Notes: a model not told the origin generated them from the sequence alone. DNA of 10,784 nt from VRUB01 sp046758085 (GCA_046758085.1 JBHHZP010000125.1:1-10784); one strand, 5' to 3'. Shown: positions 1 through 6,749, counted from the first letter of the stretch. Numbers and translations: made by a program.

Positions 1-1014
1 CGCCTCTTGCAGTGCCCGGCCGCATCCTCTGACTACACAGGTGCGCGGATCGTCGGTAATAATGATGGGCAGGCCCGTCTCGGCAGCGAGCATGCGATCG
101 ATGTCGCGCAAGAGCGCGCCCCCGCCCGTTACGACGATTCCCTTCTCGGCCACATCGGCGCCGAGCTCGGGCGGCGTTTTTTCCAGCGCAGTCTTGATCG
201 CACCCACAATAGCGCGCAGGCAATCGCTCAGCGTGGTATGGATCTCGTGGCTATCAATCTCCTGGGTGCGTGGCACCCCATCGACGATGTGCTGGGCTTT
301 GATCTGCATACGGCGCACCTCGCTTTGATGCCAGGCGCTGCCGATCTCGCACTTGATCCGCTCTGCCGTGACCTCACCGATCAATAGATCGTAGGTGTGG
401 CGGATGTAGTCGATGATCGCCGCATCCATATTGTCCCCCGCCATCCGCAGGGAGTCAGCATAAACGATGCCGCCGAGCGAGATCACCCCTACCTCGGTCG
501 TGCCACCACCGATGTCCAGCACCATTGACCCCGTCGGGTCGACGACAGGGAGGTCGGCACCGATGGCGGCGGCCATTGGCTCTTCTATTAAATGGATTTC
601 GCGGCCGCCGGCCGCCTTCGCTGCCTCGCTGATCGCGCGCCGTTCGACCTGCGTCGAGCCGCAGGGCACGCAGATAACGATTATGCGCGGGCTTGGCCGG
701 AACAGGCGGTTCTCATGAACGCGACGGATGAAGTACCTGAGCATCTCGCCCGTCACCGTGAAGTCGGCGATCACCCCGTCCTTCATCGGCCGTATCGCCT
801 GAATATTGCCTGGTGTGCGCCCCAGCATCCGTTTGGCCGCCTCCCCTATCGCCAGGATGCTGCGGTTGCTACTCGATCCCCGGTCATAGCGAATCGCAAC
901 GACGGACGGCTCGTCGAGCACGATTCCCTTGCCACGCATGTAGACCCGCGTGTTGGTGGTGCCAAGGTCAATGGCGAGGTCGTTCGAAAATAATCCGCGT
1001 AAGGGGCTGAACAT
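1..1014 (-). CDS. mreB: Rod shape-determining protein MreB (3' end beyond window)
   Basis: Bacterial actin homologue that forms ATP-dependent membrane-bound filaments and directs lateral wall synthesis with MreC, MreD, RodA and PBP2. The frame is open for 338 codons to the window edge; E. coli MreB has 347, so only a few C-terminal residues are missing. Visible actin-fold motifs are the phosphate-1 loop IDLGTTNT (residues 15-22), the block EPSVVAIR (35-42), LGRTPGNIQAIRPMKDGVIADF (from 64), phosphate-2 DIGGGTTEV (167-175), TAERIKCEIGSA (216-227) and the adenosine motif TGGGALL (296-302). The ATG is forced, since an in-frame stop lies three codons upstream. No clear ribosome binding site is seen. 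Several positions differ from the usual gammaproteobacterial sequence: TTNTR for TANTL, a Cys in VPCGST (residue 118), and RGCGRAL for RGGGKAL. It may be a divergent orthologue or a second paralogue. mreC and mreD would be expected beyond the left edge. Confidence 0.97.
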   Translation of the reverse strand, partial: MFSPLRGLFSNDLAIDLGTTNTRVYMRGKGIVLDEPSVVAIRYDRGSSSNRSILAIGEAAKRMLGRTPGNIQAIRPMKDGVIADFTVTGEMLRYFIRRVHENRLFRPSPRIIVICVPCGSTQVERRAISEAAKAAGGREIHLIEEPMAAAIGADLPVVDPTGSMVLDIGGGTTEVGVISLGGIVYADSLRMAGDNMDAAIIDYIRHTYDLLIGEVTAERIKCEIGSAWHQSEVRRMQIKAQHIVDGVPRTQEIDSHEIHTTLSDCLRAIVGAIKTALEKTPPELGADVAEKGIVVTGGGALLRDIDRMLAAETGLPIIITDDPRTCVVRGCGRALQEA

Positions 1015-1568
1015 GTGAGATTACCGTGTTCGTGCCGGACCGCACTCATTCTAACTGCATCCACGGGAAGCGCGGCAGCTCGACTACATTTTGCTTGCCC
1101 CGTTCCTTGACGGCAACGGTTTCGCCCAAGAAGACGCCAATGTAAGTTCTCTCCTCGCAGGAGCATTGGAGGCTGACAGAACCTTCCCGATGCGCTCATA
1201 CTTCGTCAGCGAGCGCCTTCCAATCGGAGACTTCGAGGTGCGCGATAGAGATCGTGGAGATCTCCCGTACCTCGCTTCCTTGCGATATCTTGCTGATAGA
1301 CAGGCTAGTGGGGCGGCGCCTGGCAGGCGTACTTACGGCACAGCCACACCCAAAGTGGTTGATCTCTGTCGAGCAGCACCGGACTATGAATCCGATGAGC
1401 GCGCCCGGAAAGACCCCAACCCCCGACAAGGTGGATAGAAGGAAAGTTCACCATTTAGGTGCTGATTGCCAGCCCCCCGTTCTTAGTCGCTCGATATCGG
1501 GGCCAATCTGGGTTATCCACCATAAGACGGACCCTCATCTCGCTAAACAAGGCAAGACACGATCTCTC
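1015..1568. other. Gene-poor gap between mreB and the CBS gene
   Basis: No convincing gene is seen in these roughly 550 bases. Short open frames exist on both strands, such as 1091-1438 (+) and 1196-1429 (-), but their translations resemble no family I know and carry no clear ribosome binding site. On the minus strand the hexamer TAGAAT at 1048-1053 could be the -10 element for mreB, giving a leader of about 27 nt, although no good -35 lies at the right distance. A short inverted repeat, GAGATC-GTGGA-GATCTC, lies near 1247-1263. The stretch could be decayed coding sequence or a long mreB leader. Confidence 0.5.
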
Positions 1569-1973
1569 TCAGAGGGGGTTCGCGCGGACGGCCTTGATCA
1601 CGTCGCCGATCGAAATCACGCCGATCAGTTTTTTCCCCTCCAGCACCGGCAGGTGGCGGACATGGTGGTCGGTCATCAGCGCCATGCACTCATCGGTCGT
1701 CTGCTCGGGGCTTACGTGGATCACTTCCTTGCTCATGATTTCCCTGACCGGCGTATCCTTGGAGGTGAGCTGTTTCAACACTATCTTGCGGGCGTAATCG
1801 CGCTCGGAGATAACCCCAACCAGCTGGTCTGCCTCGAACACGGGCAACGCTCCGACGTTCTTATCGGCCATCATTTTGATAGCATCGAATACCGGGGTAT
1901 CCGGGGTCACACACCAGTACTCGTAGCCTTTGCTTTGCAGAATCTCACGCACGGTTTTCATCGCTCTGCTCAT
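1569..1973 (-). CDS. Tandem CBS-domain protein
   Basis: Small cytoplasmic protein of 134 residues made almost entirely of two CBS domains, roughly residues 15-66 and 74-130. Each ends in the typical nucleotide-binding signature, GVISERDYARK (53-63) and GVISIGDVIKA (118-128). Pairs of CBS domains form a Bateman module that binds AMP, ATP or related adenine nucleotides and senses energy state. With no fused enzyme or channel, the partner here is unknown. The start may be codon 1 (1973) or the Met at codon 5 (1961); MKTVREIL is the commoner start in this family and neither has a strong ribosome binding site. It lies downstream of the radical SAM gene on the same strand, but the 124-bp gap holds its own promoter signals, including a perfect FNR-type site, so oxygen-responsive expression is likely (inference). 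Confidence 0.93.
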   Translation of the reverse strand: MSRAMKTVREILQSKGYEYWCVTPDTPVFDAIKMMADKNVGALPVFEADQLVGVISERDYARKIVLKQLTSKDTPVREIMSKEVIHVSPEQTTDECMALMTDHHVRHLPVLEGKKLIGVISIGDVIKAVRANPL

Positions 1974-2030
1974 CGTGGGAAATCGGGGTGGTTGGCTTTG
2001 CTGCGCGAATCACGGGTGTCGTTGTTTTTC

Positions 2031-2036
2031 ACTATA
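2031..2036 (-). promoter_or_regulatory. Candidate -10 element for the CBS gene
   Basis: On the minus strand this reads TATAGT, close to the sigma-70 -10 consensus. It would start transcription near 2024, about 50 bp before the CBS start codon. The FNR-type site centre would then lie near -70.5, close to the -71.5 spacing used by class I CRP/FNR activators. No good -35 hexamer is seen, as expected for an activator-dependent promoter. Confidence 0.4.
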
Positions 2037-2087
2037 TTCGCTGTCCTGACGGAAGGCGTAAAAAATCACAAAATCGCATCCTGGTCG

Positions 2088-2101
2088 TTGATCTAGATCA
2101 A
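2088..2101. promoter_or_regulatory. FNR/ANR-type binding site
   Basis: TTGATCTAGATCAA is a perfect 14-bp palindrome that matches the FNR consensus TTGAT-N4-ATCAA at every defined base. FNR and ANR are oxygen-sensing iron-sulfur activators of anaerobic or microaerobic genes. The site overlaps the stop codon of the radical SAM gene and lies upstream of the CBS gene on the same strand, the only downstream gene it can reasonably serve. No plus-strand gene starts nearby. Confidence 0.72.
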
Positions 2102-3522
2102 GGAATAAACAACCTCGAGCTACCGGCACTGTTGTCGTTTTGGTGCGCTGCGATATTTGCATCACAGCGTGCCCTGGCGTGCTCGATCTTCCCCATGTAG
2201 CTCGACTTCATGGCGGTCTCGAAGGCCTCGTTGGAGGGGTGGTCGTAGCCAAACACCGGTTTCCACAGACGGTGGTTTTCCATGCACAGATAAAAGAAAA
2301 CCTTATCGTGCCAGCTTTGTAATCCGTGATAGACATGGCGAAACATGTCGAGCTTCATCTCCTCCGGGTAGGAAAGCTTGCCGTCGGCCTCAACCAGGGG
2401 CATCTGTAGGATCTTGCTGTTGAGCTGGCGCGTGCGAATCTGCCGCATGACCGGCTTAGTGAAGGTGAGCGTGCCCAGGGAGACCAGCGCGACCTCGGCG
2501 GGCTCGAAACTTCTCTGGACAACCTCGAACAGCTCGGCGTAGTCCTGGCGCCAGTGCTCGTAATGGACCATGGGGTGGAAGTGAAAGCCGACCAGGATGC
2601 CCCGGTCGGCGAGCTTGCGCGCCGCCGCCAGCCGCTCCTCGAGGGGCGCGGTCAGATGTTCTTCGTGGGTGATGATGGCCGGCGTGTTTAACGACCAGGT
2701 GCAGATGATGTTCCGCGGGGTGTCGTGCTTGAGGAAATAAGACACGTTCCGGGACTTCGTCTTCATTTCCAGGATGACATTCGGAAATTTGCGGGCGAAG
2801 CCCGTCAAAGCGTCGAGGACGCCATGCTTGTTGCCCCACATGAGTGAATCCGAGGACTGGCCGGTGCCGATGTGATAGACGCGGTCCGGCTCGATCTGCA
2901 GGGCCTCCAGTTTTTCCGCGAACCGGGGGTCAAAATAGATCCTGTTGCCGTGATAGAAGGACTGGATGCTGCAATAACTGCAGCCGAAGCCGCAATTCTC
3001 CACTGCATCCAACGTCATGAGATTACAGCAACGCGTCCGGGGCGAGGCTACAGGGCAATAGCCGAGCCCGAGCTTGTTTTTTTCCCGTTGCAGCAGCGTA
3101 GTTTTCGGGGTTACAGGTTTGGCCGCCCGACCGAAGCTGTCATAACGGTTGGCACTCCATTTCAGGGCATTCCAATGCTGCCGGACGCGCTCGATTACGC
3201 GTACCCTGGCGGCCTTGCCGGTCAAGCCAGGTGGGAGGTCGTGCGGCCACAGCCCCATGATGGAGGTTTCCTTCCAGGTGGAGAGATCCAGCGCTATTTC
3301 CGTGATCTGCCGCAATTCCTGCAGTGTGAAACGGTGCTGGCAAGATTTCTCACGCAGAAACGACTGCTCCGCTTGCGGCAGTGCGGCCAGCGGCACCTGC
3401 TCCGCGATTCGGTCGAACTTCTGCTCGTAGGTCTGTTTGCTTTTCACCGTCGCTAATGTTTGCATGAGGTCAGGGTTCGCATCATGCCACCCGCTTCGCA
3501 GGGCACTCCCTCTATCCGGCAT
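2098..3522 (-). CDS. SPL-like radical SAM protein
   Basis: Radical SAM protein of 474 residues resembling spore photoproduct lyase, which splits the UV lesion 5-thyminyl-5,6-dihydrothymine. The cluster motif CX3CX2C is at C177, C181 and C184 (NCGFGCSYCSIQ) and binds the 4Fe-4S cluster and S-adenosylmethionine. SPL-like blocks follow: TWSLNT (275-280), GFHFHPMVHYEHW (312-324), SLGTLTFTKP (348-357) and YLCMENHRLW (411-420). About 150 residues precede the radical SAM core, and two further Cys lie at 165-166 just before it. The start at 3522 overlaps the upstream stop as TAATG, suggesting translational coupling; Met20 (3465) is an alternative. Gammaproteobacteria do not sporulate, so the substrate is unlikely to be classical spore photoproduct. 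The stretch I align with the SPL catalytic Cys region reads GTGQSSDSL and has no Cys. Family assignment is firm; substrate is unknown. Confidence 0.88.
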   Translation of the reverse strand: MPDRGSALRSGWHDANPDLMQTLATVKSKQTYEQKFDRIAEQVPLAALPQAEQSFLREKSCQHRFTLQELRQITEIALDLSTWKETSIMGLWPHDLPPGLTGKAARVRVIERVRQHWNALKWSANRYDSFGRAAKPVTPKTTLLQREKNKLGLGYCPVASPRTRCCNLMTLDAVENCGFGCSYCSIQSFYHGNRIYFDPRFAEKLEALQIEPDRVYHIGTGQSSDSLMWGNKHGVLDALTGFARKFPNVILEMKTKSRNVSYFLKHDTPRNIICTWSLNTPAIITHEEHLTAPLEERLAAARKLADRGILVGFHFHPMVHYEHWRQDYAELFEVVQRSFEPAEVALVSLGTLTFTKPVMRQIRTRQLNSKILQMPLVEADGKLSYPEEMKLDMFRHVYHGLQSWHDKVFFYLCMENHRLWKPVFGYDHPSNEAFETAMKSSYMGKIEHARARCDANIAAHQNDNSAGSSRLFIP

Positions 3523-4103
3523 TATGGTACATCAGGAAGCTGGGATTTGCGCTTGTTAAGCGAGTCAAGAAGATCGAAACGACGGAGGATTTCTGTTAAC
3601 TGCTCGCGCGGTGTGTTGGCGCGTACATGGTAAGCATGGGTCAGACTGCTCTTGTGCGCGAGTGCGTGGTCCCGGCTCAACAGGATGCGCCGCTCTTTGT
3701 GCGACAAGGCAATGAGCTCATCGTCCGTACAGTCGCTCCGGTAGACGGTGTCGAAGCCAAGCATCCGCAGGGTTCTAGCTAGTCTGTTCAGATTGCCAGC
3801 GACGACGAAGCGGAGCTCACGCAAAGGGCGAACTCGCACCCGCAGCTGCGAGCTGATGTCGAGCGACTCAAATACCGGGTAGACACTGACGCGATCCCCA
3901 TTGTGCAGACGATGCGAAAAATAAGCAGACTCGCCGTTTACCAGGACGAGTTCGATCTCGTCGAGCGGAACGCCGAGTGTGCGCATAACATGCTCAACTG
4001 TGCTGCCATCACCTACAGCGTGCACGAACGACACCTTTCTTTTGTCAGGTGGGAGGTAGTCATTCAGCTCTTCGTATAGGCGTAGGGTGAGCTGGACTTG
4101 CAT
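3522..4103 (-). CDS. Ubiquitin-like/Mut7-C protein lacking the zinc ribbon
   Basis: Protein of 193 residues. Residues 1-78 form a MoaD/ThiS-like beta-grasp domain (LVNGESAYFSHRLHNGDRVSVYP, about 54-76). Residues 96-180 match Mut7-C, a PIN-like nuclease fold, at NRLARTLRMLGFD (106-118), DCTDDEL (124-130), RRILLSRDHAL (138-148) and RRFDLLD (174-180). In the family the chain continues into a zinc ribbon with four Cys and a SHYERM-type end. Here it stops after 13 more residues, at the radical SAM start, and no Cys-rich continuation shows in other frames. The first catalytic Asp of Mut7-C (typically FVLDVHLG) is replaced: FVVAGNLN has Ala102 there. The protein is therefore probably not a normal nuclease; it may be decaying or recruited as a binding partner. 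It forms a TAATG-coupled pair with the downstream SPL-like gene. The start at 4103 has no strong ribosome binding site; a GGCGATCGCC palindrome sits directly before it. Confidence 0.85.
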   Translation of the reverse strand: MQVQLTLRLYEELNDYLPPDKRKVSFVHAVGDGSTVEHVMRTLGVPLDEIELVLVNGESAYFSHRLHNGDRVSVYPVFESLDISSQLRVRVRPLRELRFVVAGNLNRLARTLRMLGFDTVYRSDCTDDELIALSHKERRILLSRDHALAHKSSLTHAYHVRANTPREQLTEILRRFDLLDSLNKRKSQLPDVP

Positions 4104-4690
4104 GGCGATCGCCCGTGTTTTGCGCAGATGGGTGGCAACGATGCACTATGCCCGCGCGCGTCCATCTGGGCATCTGTAAGAAGAGTCGAAAAGCTCCAAT
4201 TGGACCTCGCGCAGTTTAGCGACACGACAACAGCGATGGAAGTGGCTTGCTGCGTGATCTCCTGTTGCCGTCAACGGGAGCGATTGCTGGTGGCGGGCGA
4301 TGGACGCCAATAGCGGTCCGGCCGCGTAGTGCGTCCGAGTGCGCACCGCGTCAGCCGGCGCGGTTTCGTGGTCGGAGCGGGCGGTGAGGCGATGATTGAG
4401 TGCGTGCAATCGGAACTCGGCGCGTTGTTACTTGCCTAACTTTTTGAATCACTGAAATCGGCCGGCGCTCGGGGTGGGCCCGCCGGAATGATCGCGGGAA
4501 ACACGGCTATACGCGGTCAAAGATGGTCTCGGAATCCGTGGTGCACGGCAAAATGGGTCGTTGCGAGACCTGGCGCTCACCCCAACCTACGGCGTTGCCC
4601 CGGATATTAGCCCAAGTAGGCGTCGGCCTTGAATTTCGCCGCACCATAACCCTCTGTTTGTAGTCTACAATTTATTTATATCCGGGCAGG
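4104..4690. other. Divergent intergenic region
   Basis: This stretch separates the minus-strand Mut7-C gene from the plus-strand channel operon and must hold both promoters. Open frames at 4146-4409 (-) and 4098-4313 (+) have no recognisable product. A 7-bp inverted repeat (CAGATGG ... CCATCTG) occurs near 4123-4170. At 4574-4592 the stretch CGCTCACCCCAACCTACGG resembles, from memory, one half of an intergenic repeat common in proteobacteria. Its other half is not seen, so this may be a decayed copy. Confidence 0.45.
4658..4670. promoter_or_regulatory. Perfect 13-bp palindrome upstream of the channel operon
   Basis: TTGTAGTCTACAA has 6-bp arms around a single central T. It lies about 80 bp before the ATG at 4751 in an AT-rich patch. 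TACAAT (4666-4671), inside the right arm, and TATATC (4677-4682) are possible -10 elements, so a protein bound here could block RNA polymerase. It fits a dimeric-repressor operator, but the regulator is unknown. Confidence 0.4.
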
Positions 4691-4750
4691 GTGGCATGCG
4701 AATTGCACTCAGATGCCCTGTACATACAGCCAAAAGAGAGGTGCCTCGTC

Positions 4751-5608
4751 ATGAAGAGCGTCCAGACACGGGACGAGACGAAGAGGCCCATGGAATCCAC
4801 GGCGGCCGAGAGGCCCCCGCGGCGTTGTAAGGACCAAACTCAGACTCACGCCGCCGATCGCGCGGGCGAGGTCTCGCCTACCCCGCTTTTTGAGACTGTG
4901 ACGGCCATGGCCGAGACCTCGGCAGAAGCTGTCACGATGCGCGGACACCTGGCGCAGCTGCTTGCAAAGGCACGATGCCGCGTGCAGGACCCGTATCAGT
5001 ATCTCCTGGTTCTCCGATTTGCGTTACTCAACCTGGTGGGCTTTGCGCTGCTTGGCGCGGCCTATATTCAGGGCCTGGTCGACATGGCGATCGCGGCCGA
5101 CCGCACCTATCTGTCCGTAGTCATATTTCTCGTGTTCGTCGCCGGGCTGGCCATTTGCGGGCGGCGAGTCTGGCAGACGAGCCAAGAGCTTAATGGTGTG
5201 CGGGAATGCGGTACGCAAGCGAACGCCGTGCATGAGCTGGCGCCGTTGCTGGTTCGAAAACCCGATAACCGCAGAAACATCATCGGTGCGTTACGCTTGC
5301 GGCTCGCGCACCGCATTGCCATCGTTCGCCATATTGCAAACAGCCTGGTGATCTTCGGCCTCATAGGCACCGTGCTCGGTTTTATCATCGCGTTGTCGGG
5401 CGTTGACCCGGAGCATGCCTCAGACATCAACGCCATCGGTCCGATGGTGTCGATCCTGATCAGCGGAATGTCGACTGCACTATACACAACGCTGATCGGA
5501 GCGATCCTCAATGTCTGGCTGATGGCCAATCATCAGCTGTTGGCTGGCGGCACGGTGAAATTGATCACCGCGATCATGGAGCTTACCGAAGAGCATGCGC
5601 GAAATTGA
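4751..5608 (+). CDS. MotA/TolQ/ExbB-type proton-channel subunit
   Basis: Inner-membrane protein of 285 residues. Members of this family form pentameric proton-conducting stators that, with an ExbD/TolR/MotB-type partner, turn proton motive force into mechanical work. A hydrophilic N-terminus (1-80) precedes spans near 87-108 and 119-137, a cytoplasmic loop with basic stretches (138-194), and spans near 195-216 and 233-257. The family signature is clear in the last two: FGLIGTVLGFIIALSGV (202-218) and SILISGMSTALYTTLIGAIL (234-253). The ATG at 4751 is chosen because GAGAGG (4736-4741) lies 9 bases upstream. The same frame extends to a GTG at 4691, but the added 20 residues look uninformative. 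It is the first gene of a three-gene operon and its end overlaps the next gene by 14 bp. No OmpA-like peptidoglycan-binding partner is nearby, which argues against a flagellar stator. Confidence 0.9.
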   Translation: MKSVQTRDETKRPMESTAAERPPRRCKDQTQTHAADRAGEVSPTPLFETVTAMAETSAEAVTMRGHLAQLLAKARCRVQDPYQYLLVLRFALLNLVGFALLGAAYIQGLVDMAIAADRTYLSVVIFLVFVAGLAICGRRVWQTSQELNGVRECGTQANAVHELAPLLVRKPDNRRNIIGALRLRLAHRIAIVRHIANSLVIFGLIGTVLGFIIALSGVDPEHASDINAIGPMVSILISGMSTALYTTLIGAILNVWLMANHQLLAGGTVKLITAIMELTEEHARN

Positions 5609-6200
5609 CCTGTTTGATGACGAAAGCGGCGCCACCGTATTTCGCGACGTCATCATGCTGGCGCTGGCCGGCTTCGTCACCCTGGTGCTGCTGCTGTTGC
5701 CGCACCTGAATCCACGCGCGACCCCCAAAGACACGTTACGCAGTCCCGGCAATGTCATTGTCGAGATCCGCTGGCCGGATGACCTGGATGCCGACGTGGA
5801 CCTCTGGGTACAAGCGCCCGGCGATGTGCCGGTGGGCTACTCCAACAAGGGCGGCGCGTTCTTCAACCTGCTGCGCGATGACCTCGGCTACACGGCCGAT
5901 ATGACCGGGCTCAACTACGAGTTCTCCTACAGCCGGGGGGTGCCGGCGGGGGAGTACACGATCAACGTTCACCTGTACAGGAACGAAACGAATATCTACC
6001 CGGTCCCTACTACGGTTGTGGTCAGCGTAAAAAACTCTGTGGGTGAATCCGCAATTCAGATCCTTTCGACCAGGATCGATATTGCCCGTGAAGGTGATGA
6101 GCTGACCGCCGTGCGGTTCAAGCTTGACGACAAAGGACAATTGATCCGCGGCAGTGTGCACAATTTGCCTCGGATGCTGCGCACAGCACGCCAGTTATGA
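5595..6200 (+). CDS. ExbD-position protein with YfaP/DUF2135-like domain
   Basis: Protein of 201 residues: a short cytoplasmic N-terminus, one membrane span (about 18-36) and a periplasmic domain. FRDVIMLALAGFV (16-28) puts Asp18 at the span entry followed by V-x-x-L, like the proton-carrying Asp of ExbD and TolR. This and its place right after the channel gene suggest it is the stator partner. The periplasmic part is unlike ExbD: IRWPDDLDADVDLWVQAP (58-75), YSNKGGAFFNLLRDDLGY (82-99), YEFSYSRGVPAGEYTINVHLY (108-128) and a final beta-rich stretch. This order of D-x-DLWV, GG-x-L-x-x-D and GEYT-x-N-V recalls the YfaP/DUF2135 beta-sandwich family, from memory. The start overlaps the previous gene by 14 bp with GAAGAG just upstream. 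The channel-partner role is inferred; the family of the C-terminal domain is tentative. Confidence 0.8.
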   Translation: MREIDLFDDESGATVFRDVIMLALAGFVTLVLLLLPHLNPRATPKDTLRSPGNVIVEIRWPDDLDADVDLWVQAPGDVPVGYSNKGGAFFNLLRDDLGYTADMTGLNYEFSYSRGVPAGEYTINVHLYRNETNIYPVPTTVVVSVKNSVGESAIQILSTRIDIAREGDELTAVRFKLDDKGQLIRGSVHNLPRMLRTARQL

Positions 6201-6709
6201 GTCAAGCCTTCTATCTGTTCACTGTGTCGCTCGGATTAGCCGCGATCCTTGCGGCCATCAGTATCTGGTCGCCACGCGCGCTCTGGCTCAAGATCGGCGC
6301 ACTCGTGGTTGCTGCATTGTTTTTGCCGGCGACGTACTTCAGCCTGGTCGAGCTATTAAGTCGGCCTAAGCCGGTTGTGCTCGAGTGGACGCAACGTGAC
6401 CTGTCTGAAGCGGACGTCATTGGCGCTGACCTTCGTGAGGGCAAGAGCATATACCTCTGGCTGAAGGTGGACGGGCTCGAGGAGCCCCGATCGTATGTGC
6501 TTGCGTGGGATCAAAAGCTCGCCGAGCAGCTGCACGGCGCCCGGCGCGAGGCCGAGGCCAAGGGCACCGGCGTGCGCGTCAGCCGGCCGTTTATGTCGAA
6601 GCAGGAAAAAGGCCACCTCGTTTTCTACGCCGCACCGCAACCCGCGCGTCCACCCAAGTTGGCCCCGGCCGGCACCGGCTTTGTCTTTCAGCCGTCCGCG
6701 CGCAGATAG
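6197..6709 (+). CDS. Two-span membrane protein of unknown function
   Basis: Protein of 170 residues that I do not recognise. Two hydrophobic spans (about 5-24 and 28-53) form a hairpin. A soluble domain follows with SIYLWLKVDGLEEPRSYVLAW (84-104), a charged helix KLAEQLHGARREAEAKG (107-123) and a Pro-rich tail (148-170). The ATG overlaps the previous stop as ATGA (6197-6200), so the three genes 4751-6709 are probably translated as one coupled unit and the product is likely a third component of the same membrane machine. The topology of the soluble part is uncertain; with two spans it would face the same side as the N-terminus. Confidence 0.8.
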   Translation: MSQAFYLFTVSLGLAAILAAISIWSPRALWLKIGALVVAALFLPATYFSLVELLSRPKPVVLEWTQRDLSEADVIGADLREGKSIYLWLKVDGLEEPRSYVLAWDQKLAEQLHGARREAEAKGTGVRVSRPFMSKQEKGHLVFYAAPQPARPPKLAPAGTGFVFQPSARR

Positions 6710-6749
6710 TAACTGCCAAACGGGCTACCCGGCCCACGAGTCGATCGTC

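Noticed and set aside
7..993. Several plus-strand open frames, such as 7-387, 467-718 and 592-993
   Set aside because: All are antisense to mreB, which is continuous and well conserved on the minus strand.
1254..2096. 280-codon plus-strand open frame
   Set aside because: It runs antisense through the CBS gene, whose minus-strand translation is a clear tandem CBS protein. The plus-strand product has no recognisable features.
2872..3456. 194-codon plus-strand open frame
   Set aside because: Antisense shadow of the SPL-like radical SAM gene in high-GC sequence; it lies opposite the CX3CX2C-coding region.
5736..6161. 141-codon minus-strand open frame
   Set aside because: Antisense to the ExbD-position gene, which has operon overlaps, a membrane span and domain-like motifs on the plus strand.
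6710..6749. Possible bidirectional terminator between convergent genes
   Set aside because: Only a 4-bp GGGC/GCCC stem is visible, with no following T-run on either strand.
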